Shown: positions 39,564-47,350 of the stretch, in pieces
How the letters are laid out: every line of letters starts with the position of its first letter
Numbering within the stretch: the first letter of the stretch is position 1
Origin: Methylobacterium soli
Lineage (GTDB): Bacteria; Pseudomonadota; Alphaproteobacteria; Rhizobiales; Beijerinckiaceae
Length of the DNA: 62,951 nt
Direction: 5' to 3'
Assembly: GCF_008806385.1 (NCBI RefSeq)
Contig: NZ_VZZK01000036.1
Location: 1-62,951, forward strand
The notes under the pieces: model-generated
Told to the model about the DNA's origin: nothing
The model's database searches: none
The model's input: the letters and a program-made list of their open reading frames with translations, nothing else
Program-made: the position numbers and the translations under genes

Positions 39564-40811
39564 TTGGCATCCGTGCCGACATCCCCCATCGGACTGCGCC
39601 GCGCGGCGTCCCCGCCCGCCGCCGCCGCCGCCCTCCTGCCGGCGCGCGCCGATTGCGTCGTGGTGGGCGCCGGCGTCATCGGCCTGTCCATCGCCTGGAC
39701 GCTCGCCGAAGCCGGACGCTCCGTCACGGTGGTCGAGCGCGGCACGATCGGCGCGGGCGCGAGCCTCGCGGCCACCGGCATGCTGGCGCCGGCCGCCGAG
39801 CACGAGCCGGGCTCAGACCGGCTGCTGCCCCTGGCGCTGGAGAGCCTACGCCGCTGGCCGGCCTTCCGCGACGCCCTGCAGGCGGCCTCAGGCCTCGACA
39901 TCGATTATCGCCAGGAGGGCACCCTCGTCCTCGCCATCGGACGGGACGAGGTGGAGCGCCTGCGCTTCCGCCACGACCTGCAGCGCCGCTCCGGCGTCGA
40001 GGCGCAGTGGATCGCCGCCACCGAGGTGCGCCGGCGTGAGCCGATGCTGCGGCCCTCGGTGACGGCCGGCCTGTTCTGTCCCCTCGATCATCAGGTCGAT
40101 CCGCGCCTCGTCATGGCGGCCCTGATCGAGGCCTGCGCCCGGGCGGGCGTCACCATCGTGGAGGATTGCGCCGCCGAGGCTCTGGTCTGGACGAACGGGC
40201 GCGTCACGGGCCTGCGCACCGGCCCTGGCGCCGGCTCCCGCACCGGCGCTGCCGCCGGCGCGATCGAGGCCGAGAGCGTGATCCTGGCCACCGGCGCCTG
40301 GAGCGGGGAGGGCGGGCTGCTGCCCGAATCCCTGGCGCTGCCGGTGCGGCCGATCAAGGGCCAGTCGCTGGCGCTGCGGACCACGCCGCGCACGGGCACG
40401 CTCAGCCACATGGTCTGGACCGAGCAGGTCCACATGGCGCCGAAGAGCGACGGCCACCTCATCGTCGGCGCCACCGTGGAGGATTGCGGCTTTCGCCCGG
40501 GCGTCACCGCGGGCGGGCTCTACGCCCTCCTCGAAGGCGCGCGCCGCGTCCTGCCCGGCATCGAGGAGATGGAGGTGGAGGCCGTCTGGAGCGGCTATCG
40601 CCCGACCTCGGACGACGATGCGCCGATCATCGACGTGATCGCCCCCGGCCTCATCGCCGCCACCGGCCACCATCGCAACGGCTACCTCCTCAACCCCGCC
40701 ACCGCCGACGCCGTGGCGGCCCTCGTGATGACCGGGGCGCTTCCCGATTTCGCGTGCGATTTCGGCCTGTCGCGCTTTGCCCGAACCGAATCCCTGCGCG
40801 CATCGGCGTGA
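39564..40811 (+). CDS. thiO: Glycine oxidase ThiO
   Basis: FAD-dependent glycine oxidase that makes iminoglycine for the thiazole half of thiamine. About 415 residues. Seen: the Rossmann motif DCVVVGAGVIGLSIAWTLAE, GTIGAGASLAATGMLAPAAE, LILATGAWSG-like VILATGAWSGEG, KGQSLALRTT and a C-terminal SGYRPTSDDDAPIIDVIAPG and GHHRNGYLLNPAT. The start is uncertain: TTG at 39564 has GGAG 8 bases upstream and lies after the riboswitch, GTG at 39573 is next, and the upstream frame runs through the aptamer. First gene of thiOSGE. Confidence 0.9.
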   Translation: MASVPTSPIGLRRAASPPAAAAALLPARADCVVVGAGVIGLSIAWTLAEAGRSVTVVERGTIGAGASLAATGMLAPAAEHEPGSDRLLPLALESLRRWPAFRDALQAASGLDIDYRQEGTLVLAIGRDEVERLRFRHDLQRRSGVEAQWIAATEVRRREPMLRPSVTAGLFCPLDHQVDPRLVMAALIEACARAGVTIVEDCAAEALVWTNGRVTGLRTGPGAGSRTGAAAGAIEAESVILATGAWSGEGGLLPESLALPVRPIKGQSLALRTTPRTGTLSHMVWTEQVHMAPKSDGHLIVGATVEDCGFRPGVTAGGLYALLEGARRVLPGIEEMEVEAVWSGYRPTSDDDAPIIDVIAPGLIAATGHHRNGYLLNPATADAVAALVMTGALPDFACDFGLSRFARTESLRASA

Positions 40812-40821
40812 GAGCAGCATC

Positions 40822-41034
40822 ATGAACCTCACCGTCAACGGGCAGCCCCGTGCCTGCGAGGCCGCCGACATCGAGACCCTGTTCCGCCTCGAGGCTGAGG
40901 AGACCGGCATCGAGAGCCCGCAGGGCATCGCTATCGCGCTGAACGGTCGGGTCGTGCGCCGCCGCGACTGGGCCGCGACGCCCGTCAACGAGGGCGACCG
41001 CATCGAGATCGTCCGCGCCATGCAGGGAGGCTAG
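40822..41034 (+). CDS. thiS: Sulfur carrier protein ThiS
   Basis: A 70-residue ubiquitin-like sulfur carrier. It starts MNLTVNGQPRACEAADIETL and ends in the obligatory MQGG diglycine, whose C-terminus becomes a thiocarboxylate delivered to ThiG. VNEGDRIEIVRAMQGG is the family tail. It is 10 bp downstream of thiO and 6 bp upstream of thiG. A short charged insertion (RLEAEETGIESPQ) between strand two and helix is slightly longer than in E. coli. Confidence 0.95.
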   Translation: MNLTVNGQPRACEAADIETLFRLEAEETGIESPQGIAIALNGRVVRRRDWAATPVNEGDRIEIVRAMQGG

Positions 41035-41040
41035 AGGACC

Positions 41041-41847
41041 ATGAACCCGACCGACACCGTCACGCCGATCCGCCCCCCCGACGACGATGCCCTCGTGATC
41101 GCGGGCGTGCGGCTCTCCTCGCGCCTCTTCATCGGCACCGCCGGCTACCCGACGCAGGCGATCATGCGCGACGCCGTCGCGGCCTCCGGCGCGGAGGTCG
41201 TCACCGCCTCGATCCGCCGGGTCTCCCTCCAGGGCCACGGCTCGGACACGGTGCGCATCCTCAAGGGCAGCCGCTTCCTGCCGAACACCGCCGGCTGCGA
41301 GACGGCCCGCGACGCCATCATGACGGCCGAGCTCGCCCGCGAGGCCCTCGACACCAACTGGATCAAGGTCGAGGTCATCGGCGACCGCGAGACCCTCTAC
41401 CCGGACGTCACCGAGCTGATGGAGGCCTGCCGCCACCTCGTGGATGACGGCTTCGTGGTGCTGCCCTATTGCAACGACGACCCCGTCATCTGCCAGCGCC
41501 TGCAGGATATCGGCTGCGCGGCCGTGATGCCCATGGGCTCGCTGATCGGCTCCGGCATGGGGGTGGCGAACCCGGCCCAGATCGAGCTGATCTGCCGCCG
41601 CGCCAGCGTGCCGGTGATCGTCGATGCGGGCATCGGCACCGCCTCGGACGCGGTCCTGGCCATGGAGCTCGGCGCCGCGGCCTGCCTGATCAACACGGCG
41701 GTGGCCAAGGCCGACGACCCGGTCCGCATGGCGCGAGCCATGCGCCACGCCGTCGAGGCCGGCCGCCACGCCCATCTCGCCGGGCGCATCCCCCGCCGTG
41801 GCCGGGCCGACCCGTCGAGCCCGCAGCTCGGCCTCGTCGGCTCGTGA
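41041..41847 (+). CDS. thiG: Thiazole synthase
   Basis: ThiG condenses deoxyxylulose phosphate, iminoglycine and ThiS-thiocarboxylate into the thiazole phosphate. The 268-residue TIM barrel has an extended N-terminus and the motifs LFIGTAGYPTQAIMRDAVAA, EVVTASIRRVSL, LPNTAGCETARDAIMTAELA, WIKVEVIGD (Schiff-base lysine), LPYCNDDPVICQRLQDIGCA, PMGSLIGSGMGV and VPVIVDAGIGTASDAVLAMELG. Its TGA overlaps the GTG start of thiE. Confidence 0.96.
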   Translation: MNPTDTVTPIRPPDDDALVIAGVRLSSRLFIGTAGYPTQAIMRDAVAASGAEVVTASIRRVSLQGHGSDTVRILKGSRFLPNTAGCETARDAIMTAELAREALDTNWIKVEVIGDRETLYPDVTELMEACRHLVDDGFVVLPYCNDDPVICQRLQDIGCAAVMPMGSLIGSGMGVANPAQIELICRRASVPVIVDAGIGTASDAVLAMELGAAACLINTAVAKADDPVRMARAMRHAVEAGRHAHLAGRIPRRGRADPSSPQLGLVGS

Positions 41848-42497
41848 GCCTGCCGTCGCCGCTCCTCGCGGCGACGGACCGGCACGGCTGCGCCGACCTC
41901 GTGGCGCGCGTGGCGGCGATCCTGGCCGGGGGCGGGCGCTGGATCTGGTTTCGTGAGCCCGATCTCGCCCCGCCCGAGCGGCGCCGCCTGGCCGAGGCCC
42001 TGCTCCCGCTGGTGCGGCAGGCCGGGGGTGCCCTCAGCATCGGCCGCGACGTGGCGCTCGCCGCCGCGATCGGAGCCGACGGGGTGCACCTGCCCGGCGA
42101 CACCGCGCCGGACGCGATCGCGACCGCCCGGCGGGTTCTGCCGCGGGGCGCCCTGATCGGCGTCTCGACGCATGGGCCGGCCGAGGTCGCGCGCGCCGCG
42201 GGCGCCGATTACGTCACCCTCAGCCCCGTATTCGCGAGCGCGAGCAAGCCGGGCTACGGTCCGGCCCTGGGGCCGGAAAGCCTCGCGGCCGCCGCGAGAT
42301 CGGGCATCCCGGTCCTGGCGCTCGGGGGCCTGGATCGCGACACCCTGGCACCGTGCCGGCAGGCCGGCGCGGCGGGATTCGCCGTGATGGGCGGCCTCAT
42401 GCGGGCGCGGGACCCGGCGCGGGCGACCGCGACGCTCCTCGCGGCCTGGGATCGGTCCCGCCCGCCCGCCGGGTCCTATTTCGGCGCCGGACCGTAG
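41844..42497 (+). CDS. thiE: Thiamine phosphate synthase
   Basis: Joins the thiazole and pyrimidine phosphates to form thiamine phosphate. About 217 residues from a GTG start that overlaps the thiG stop (GTGA). Barrel motifs: IGADGVHLPGDTAPDAIATA, the GVSTHGPAEVARAAGADYVT loop, SPVFASASKPGYGPALGPES and VLALGGLDRDTLAPCRQAGA. N-terminal strands are diverged and the sequence has TenI-like features, so a TenI aminase role cannot be excluded, but the operon argues for ThiE. The last bases overlap the convergent Anbu gene end. Confidence 0.88.
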   Translation: MSLPSPLLAATDRHGCADLVARVAAILAGGGRWIWFREPDLAPPERRRLAEALLPLVRQAGGALSIGRDVALAAAIGADGVHLPGDTAPDAIATARRVLPRGALIGVSTHGPAEVARAAGADYVTLSPVFASASKPGYGPALGPESLAAAARSGIPVLALGGLDRDTLAPCRQAGAAGFAVMGGLMRARDPARATATLLAAWDRSRPPAGSYFGAGP

Positions 42498-43225
42498 GGC
42501 GGGCGCGGGATCGCGCGATGGGCCGCCCGGAGGGCCGCCGACCAGCGCTCGCGCAGATCGTGGAAATAGGTCTCGCCGGCCTCGATCCGGTGGTTCACCT
42601 CGAGATCGAGGGCGCCCCGGCGGGCGACCGCGATGTCGATCGGCAGGCCGACGCCGAGATTCGACCGCATCGTCGAATCCATCGAGACGAGGCCGACCTT
42701 CAGGGCGTCGTAGAGGTCGGTCTGGAATTTCACGGCCCGGTCGAGAATCGGCTTGCCGTATTTGTGCTCGCCGATCTGCAGGAAGGGCGCGTCGCCGCTG
42801 CACTCGATGAAGTTGCCGGCCGAGTAGATCAGGAACAGCCGCATCGGCTCGTCACCGATCTGGCCGCCGAACAGGAGCGAGACCGAGAAGCGTAGGTTGG
42901 CCGCCTCGAAACCGTCCCTCTCGATGATCCGCACCCGCCGGATCGCCCGGCCGATGAGCTGGGCCGCCTGGAACATGGTCGGAGCCTCGACGAGCTTCAT
43001 CTTCGGCTCGCCCGCATCTCCCTCGACGCCCTCCGCCAGGAGGCTGAGGACGGATTGGGTGATCGAGAGGTTGCCGGCCGAGGCCAGCATCATCACCCGC
43101 TCGCCGGGCACGTTGAAATGGTGGAGCTTGCGATAGGTCGAGATGTCGTCGAGGCCCGCATTGGTGCGGGTGTCGGCGATCATCACAAGGCCCTCCTCGA
43201 CGAGGAGACCGACGCAGTAGGTCAT
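42476..43225 (-). CDS. Anbu-type proteasome-like peptidase
   Basis: A 249-residue Ntn-hydrolase of the Anbu (ancestral beta-subunit) family. It starts MTYCVGLLVEEGLVMIADTR: Thr2 is the expected nucleophile after methionine removal, with Asp18 and Lys33 (STYRKLHHF) as partners. Other blocks are VPGERVMMLASAGNLSITQS and LIYSAGNFIECSGDAPFLQI GEHKYGKPIL. Known Anbu proteins form open helical rings and their genes usually lie with transglutaminase-like, alpha-E and ATP-grasp genes. Those partners are here too (45353-48790) but 2.1 kb away behind an inserted cassette. Substrate unknown. It converges on thiE with a 22-bp overlap. Confidence 0.92.
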   Translation of the reverse strand: MTYCVGLLVEEGLVMIADTRTNAGLDDISTYRKLHHFNVPGERVMMLASAGNLSITQSVLSLLAEGVEGDAGEPKMKLVEAPTMFQAAQLIGRAIRRVRIIERDGFEAANLRFSVSLLFGGQIGDEPMRLFLIYSAGNFIECSGDAPFLQIGEHKYGKPILDRAVKFQTDLYDALKVGLVSMDSTMRSNLGVGLPIDIAVARRGALDLEVNHRIEAGETYFHDLRERWSAALRAAHRAIPRPPYGPAPK

Positions 43226-43397
43226 CGCGAATGGCCTTAGACAGGATCTGGTGTCGAGGATGCCGGATGGCACGTCGGTCACAGGCTGGCAAGGCCGCCC
43301 GTCACCGGCGCCATGCATCGTGCGGACCAACCGGATCGGACGCCGCCTCGGCCGGTCCAAATCGGCCGGCGAAACGCCGTTCCTGAGCGTCGGCAAC

Positions 43398-43429
43398 GGC
43401 CCCGGGGGCGCAGAATCGCCCCCGGGGCC
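43398..43429 (-). terminator. Strong GC hairpin after the unknown 313-residue gene
   Basis: A perfect 12-bp stem, GGCCCCGGGGGC (43398-43409) with GCCCCCGGGGCC (43418-43429), and an 8-base loop, 41 bp downstream of the stop of the 43470-44411 gene and upstream of the Anbu gene. A U-tract is missing. It probably insulates Anbu from the inserted cassette. Confidence 0.55.
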
Positions 43430-43469
43430 ACCCGGATCACATCCTCGGGACCGTGGTTCGCACCAGGCC

Positions 43470-44411
43470 TCAATCGAAGGTCGCGCTGTCGGTCAGGTAA
43501 TCGACATAGGTGCACAGGCGTCCCTGGTACGGGCCGCCGATCGGACCGACCTGATATTCCTTGAGCCGGTCGACCGCGTTCGGCGGAACGAGGTTCGCGA
43601 TCGTGACCGGGGCGTGAAAGTTGGCCGCCTGCCCCTGCGCCACGATGCGGGTCCCCGCCTCGCTCAGGATCTCGGCATTCGCCACGGTGTTGGTCGCGCC
43701 CTGTGCGGCGTTGGCGCCGAGGGCCAGGAACGACGCGGCGGATTGCACGTCCCAGGTTCCGTCCGGGTTGTAGCTGACATTGAAGGATTGATAGCCCGGC
43801 GTCGCGTCGCAGAGCGCGGCCGACCGCGACGAGGAGGTGAAGTTCATCACCGTGCCGGCCGTGTAATTCCCGGTCGCGACGTAGAACTTCAGCACGGGCT
43901 GGCAGTCGAGATTGCTGTTGGGCAAGGCCGTCACGAAATTCGAGAGCGTGATGCCACCCGACACGTTCTGGATCGCCGAACCCGCATTGTATTTCTGCAG
44001 GGTGGGATTGAAGGGCGGCGTGACGATCCGGAAGGATCCGGCCTGAGGACCCTGTGTCGAGACCGGCGTCGACAAGCCCAGCGACGGCTGCACCGTCATC
44101 GAGGTCGTGTTGTTGGTTTCCGCGCCGCCGGCCGCGGGCGTCAGGCCGATGGCCTGGCTGGCCGCGAGTTGCCCGGAGGGCTTGCCGACGACGGGGGGAG
44201 CGACTTGCTGCTGAACGCCGGCGACGAATTGCAGCACGAGCGAGAAGGTGAGAACGGCACCTGATGTGCTGTAGGGCAGAACGGTCTGTGAGAAGAGGCT
44301 ATTCGTGTAGACCTCGGATCCACCGGTATAGATCGCCGGCGCCTGGAAGAAGAAAAAACTCTGGGCCGTGTCGCTGTTGTTCCTGACATTGATCGTGATC
44401 GGCGTTGCCAT
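43470..44411 (-). CDS. Unrecognised 313-residue protein
   Basis: An intact 313-residue protein with no signal peptide and no transmembrane segment. It begins MATPITINVRNNSDTAQSFF and is unusually rich in Asn, Thr, Ser, Gln, Val and aromatic residues (FFFFQAPAIYTGGSEVY; LTFSLVLQFVAGVQQQV; LKFYVATGNYTAGTVMNFTS; YQSFNVSYNPDGTWDV). This beta-rich composition suggests a beta-sandwich or jellyroll. Cysteines are few. The base composition is less GC-extreme than the neighbours. No family is recognised and no function is offered. It is downstream of an XRE repressor on the same strand, with a perfect palindrome between them, so it is probably the repressed gene. Confidence 0.75.
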   Translation of the reverse strand: MATPITINVRNNSDTAQSFFFFQAPAIYTGGSEVYTNSLFSQTVLPYSTSGAVLTFSLVLQFVAGVQQQVAPPVVGKPSGQLAASQAIGLTPAAGGAETNNTTSMTVQPSLGLSTPVSTQGPQAGSFRIVTPPFNPTLQKYNAGSAIQNVSGGITLSNFVTALPNSNLDCQPVLKFYVATGNYTAGTVMNFTSSSRSAALCDATPGYQSFNVSYNPDGTWDVQSAASFLALGANAAQGATNTVANAEILSEAGTRIVAQGQAANFHAPVTIANLVPPNAVDRLKEYQVGPIGGPYQGRLCTYVDYLTDSATFD

Positions 44412-44512
44412 CGAGATATCTCTTCATGTTCAATGCGGGCACGTCGAGCCTGTGCTCTGCGTCTCACCCACAGAAATCATAGAATGGATATTTTCGATGT
44501 GGCCTAATTTGC

Positions 44513-44529
44513 ATTGCTCCGCGAGCAAT
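44513..44529. promoter_or_regulatory. Perfect palindrome between XRE gene and the unknown gene
   Basis: ATTGCTC (44513-44519), a 3-base centre, then GAGCAAT (44523-44529). It lies about 100 bp before the start of the 313-residue gene and just past the XRE stop. It may be an operator for the XRE protein or part of a weak terminator. Confidence 0.45.
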
Positions 44530-44578
44530 TTCAGGAGAATAGTCTTGCATCGCGCGCAACATTCGGTGCCACGCAACC

Positions 44579-44926
44579 TCAGCCATCCGTGATTGAATCG
44601 AAGAACTGCAGGAGCAGGGATTTCGACGTATCGGTCAGGGGCCGTGCCGCCCGCCGAAACGACACCGCGAGCTTCTCGTCCGCATCACCGCCGGGCAGCG
44701 ACGTGAGCTTGTGCTGATCGATCAGGCCCTTTCCGGTCAGGAACCAATCCAGCGATATATCGAGGCAATCACAGACCGAGATGGCGTGATCGATGGACAT
44801 GGGCCCGTCGTTCTTCCATCGCGTGATCGTGCTTTCATTGACGTTGACGTCGTAGGCCAAGGCGAATTGTTTTCGAATTCCGCGCCGTTTCATCGCCTCG
44901 ACAAGCCTTTGCCCGCGCGTGGACAT
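44579..44926 (-). CDS. XRE/CI-like helix-turn-helix regulator
   Basis: A 115-residue phage-repressor-like DNA-binding protein. Residues 1-65 form the HTH: MSTRGQRLVEAMKRRGIRKQ, FALAYDVNVNESTITRWKND, then MSIDHAISVCDCLDISLDWF and LTGKG, which resembles CI-type regulators that end in a DWLLTG motif. The C-terminal ~45 residues (FRRAARPLTDTSKSLLLQFF) may dimerise; there is no S24 peptidase domain. The start MSTRGQ was preferred over a longer frame. An inverted repeat at 44998-45019 lies upstream and could be its own operator. Confidence 0.8.
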   Translation of the reverse strand: MSTRGQRLVEAMKRRGIRKQFALAYDVNVNESTITRWKNDGPMSIDHAISVCDCLDISLDWFLTGKGLIDQHKLTSLPGGDADEKLAVSFRRAARPLTDTSKSLLLQFFDSITDG

Positions 44927-45352
44927 TCCAAGCGTCTTGCCCTCGTTCCGGGTGCCGGCCGCTCTGAGAAGGACGATCAGCAACCTGAACGGTATTTCCT
45001 AGACGTAAAATCGTTTAGGTATAGTTTGGCTGCTCGCACGTGAGATCACACGCGTTGCTTTCGCGCATAGAGTGCGCTGCAGTGAAATAGCAATTTATAG
45101 TCGTAGTGCGCGGCGCATGTGACCGGCGTGTCGCTCGCGCTCGGTCACGTGCGCCACCTCGCCCGTTCGCGAATGATCGAACCCGCGATCGCGGAGTGGT
45201 GAGGGATGCGGCCACTCCAAGTTCGGGCAATCAAGGGCCAAGGACAGGAACGCGCAGACGACGCCGCTCGTATCGGCCGATCACGTTCGAGAGACGCCGC
45301 CCGCCGGGATCGCGGATTCGAGCCAGCCGAGACCGGCCGGGAGGGCGAACGC
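44927..45352. other. 426-bp intergenic region upstream of XRE gene
   Basis: No gene is supported. The portion 44990-45110 is AT-rich for this genome and contains the inverted repeat listed at 44998-45019, suggesting promoter DNA for the XRE gene. The remainder to the end of the transglutaminase-like gene shows only noncoding frames. Confidence 0.45.
44998..45019. promoter_or_regulatory. Candidate operator of the XRE repressor
   Basis: An imperfect inverted repeat, CCTAGACG (44998-45005), six bases, CGTTTAGG (45012-45019), with seven of eight positions paired. It is in AT-rich DNA 72 bp before the XRE start. Confidence 0.45.
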
Positions 45353-46195
45353 TCAGCTCTGGCTTTGCCGCTGCTGGATTGGCGCCTGCGCCGGCTCCAC
45401 CCGGAGGCGCACGTCCAGGGTCTCGGTGCCGCCGCCCGTGCGGCTGCCGCGGATCGGCGCGGCACCGAGATAATCGAGGCCGATCGCCACCCGGATATAG
45501 GCCTCGTCGGTGCCGAGACCCTGCGACGGGTCGAACCTGACCCAGCCGAGATCTGGCACCAGCGCCTCGGCCCAGGCATGCCCCGCCTCGTGCTCGGCCG
45601 TCCCGTCGGGGCGCAGATAATAGCCCGAGACGTAGCGGGTCGGGATTTGGAGGTGGCGGGCGGCCGCGATGAAGACGTGGGTGAGGTCCTGGCAGACGCC
45701 CTTGCCGGCCTCGAAGGAGCGCGCCGCCGTCGTGCTGGCGCTCGCAGGGCCGGGCTCGAACGCCATGTGGTCGTGCACGGCCGCGAGCAGGCGGTGCAGG
45801 CAGGGCAGGACCGACCGTTCCCCCGCGGCCTGCGTGCGCTCGGCCAAAGCCTGGATCTCCGGGCTCGGCGAGACGAGGTCGGTCTCGCGGAGATAGAACA
45901 GATCGGGCAGACGCTCGACCACGCCCCGCACGATGCCGTGCGTCTCGTTCGTGTCGACTTCGCCGGAGACCCGGATCGTCAGCGCGCTGGCCGGCTCGTC
46001 CGGCGTGAACCAGTGCACGATGTTGCCGAATCCGTCCTCGCGCTCGGTGAGGCGCCCGTCCACCGAGGGCTCGATGCGCCAGCGCCGCACGTATTGCCCG
46101 TCATGGTCGCGCGGGGTCAGCCGCATCACCTGGATCAGCCCGCGCGCCGGCTGCTCGTAGGAATAGATGGTCTCGTGGACGACGTGGATGCGCAT
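45353..46195 (-). CDS. Transglutaminase-like cysteine protease family protein
   Basis: A 280-residue bacterial transglutaminase-like protein. The N-terminal beta domain is MRIHVVHETIYSYEQPARGL with LTPRDHDGQYVRRWRIEPSV; the core domain carries the catalytic triad as Cys in FEAGKGVCQDLTHVFIAAAR, His in EHEAGHAWAEALVPDLGW and Asp in VRFDPSQGLGTDEAYIRVAI. Such proteins usually accompany alpha-E and ATP-grasp genes and Anbu, where they may act as peptidases or amidases on a shared unknown peptide-like substrate. It is 118 bp downstream of the alpha-E gene on the same strand. Confidence 0.9.
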   Translation of the reverse strand: MRIHVVHETIYSYEQPARGLIQVMRLTPRDHDGQYVRRWRIEPSVDGRLTEREDGFGNIVHWFTPDEPASALTIRVSGEVDTNETHGIVRGVVERLPDLFYLRETDLVSPSPEIQALAERTQAAGERSVLPCLHRLLAAVHDHMAFEPGPASASTTAARSFEAGKGVCQDLTHVFIAAARHLQIPTRYVSGYYLRPDGTAEHEAGHAWAEALVPDLGWVRFDPSQGLGTDEAYIRVAIGLDYLGAAPIRGSRTGGGTETLDVRLRVEPAQAPIQQRQSQS

Positions 46196-46313
46196 GCCTG
46201 GATATTACCGTTCAGATCCGCGTCCGCCAGAACGGGAGCAGCGCTCACGCGTCGCGGAATCGCGAGGTCGTCGAGGGTAGCCGCGGGCCCGGAGGCTCGA
46301 CAAGGCGTCCTGG

Positions 46314-47258
46314 TCAGACAAGGTACTGGGCGATGATCGCCTCGCCGACCCGGCCGTTCTCCTCGATGAAGGCGCTGACGAATTCGTGCAGGCCCGAGGC
46401 GAAGACCCGGTCGATATCGTCGCCCTCCAGCCGCGCCAGCAGGTTGCCGGCCAGCCGCTGGCTGGCGCCGCGCCGGCCATAGGCGTCGGCGATGAGGTCG
46501 AGATGCTCCACCAGCACCCCGTAGCAATTGGTGAAGGAGCGCGGCATCTGCCGGTTCAGGATCAGCAGGTCGGCCACCAGCAGCGGCTTGATGCTCTCGC
46601 GGTAGACCCAGTGATAGGCGTTGAAGGCCGAGACCTCGCGCAGGATCGTGGTCCACTGGAAGTAATCGAGGCTGCCGCCGACCTTCTCGGAGGCCGGGAG
46701 CAGGATCTGGTACTTCACGTCGAGGATGCGGGCGGTGTTGTCGGCCCGCTCGATGGCGGTGCCGAGCCGCGTGAACCAATAGGCATCGTTGCGCAGCATC
46801 GTCCGGTAGGCCGAGCCGTCGAAGGTCAGCGAGATGCCCTTCACCCAGTCGAGGAAGCGCGAGAACTCCTCCCGGTTGAGGTCCCGGCCCTCGTAATTGC
46901 GCAATTCGAGCCAGGCGCCGTTGATCGTGTCCCACATCTCGGTGGTGAGGGCGGTGCGGACGCTGCGGGCATTCTCGCGGGCGGTCTCGATGCAGCTCCG
47001 GATCGAGGAGGGGTTGTGCGGGCTGAAGGCCAGGAAGTTGCTGACCGTGTCGGCGTTGATCCCGTCATAGAGGGGCTTGAACACCGCGGTGTCGCCGGCC
47101 GAGGCGAGGGCCGAGGCCCATTCATTGGTCTCGCCGCCGCCATAGGCGCTCGGCAGGGAGGCGAGCCGGTGCGCCGCGTCGAGGATGCGGGCCACGAACT
47201 CGGCGCGCTCGACGTAGCGCGAGAGCCAGTAGAGGTTGTCGGCGGTCCTGGACAGCAT
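46314..47258 (-). CDS. Alpha-E domain-containing protein
   Basis: A 314-residue all-helical protein of the alpha-E family (DUF403). It starts MLSRTADNLYWLSRYVERAE, which is the family signature, with FVARILDAAHRLASLP, FSPHNPSSIRSCIETARENA, TALTTEMWDTINGAWLELRN, FTRLGTAIERADNTARILDV and the C-terminal FVSAFIEENGRVGEAIIAQY. Its biochemical role is unknown; it is nearly always encoded with a circularly permuted ATP-grasp protein and a transglutaminase-like protein, as here. The start at 47258 fits the conserved N-terminus. Confidence 0.92.
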   Translation of the reverse strand: MLSRTADNLYWLSRYVERAEFVARILDAAHRLASLPSAYGGGETNEWASALASAGDTAVFKPLYDGINADTVSNFLAFSPHNPSSIRSCIETARENARSVRTALTTEMWDTINGAWLELRNYEGRDLNREEFSRFLDWVKGISLTFDGSAYRTMLRNDAYWFTRLGTAIERADNTARILDVKYQILLPASEKVGGSLDYFQWTTILREVSAFNAYHWVYRESIKPLLVADLLILNRQMPRSFTNCYGVLVEHLDLIADAYGRRGASQRLAGNLLARLEGDDIDRVFASGLHEFVSAFIEENGRVGEAIIAQYLV

Positions 47259-47350
47259 GGGCACTTCGCTACGAACGCTTCGGCCGCGACCGAAATGAGG
47301 GAATGCCTCGGATCGAGGCAGGTTAGCCTGCCGAATTTTGAGGCGGGCGC

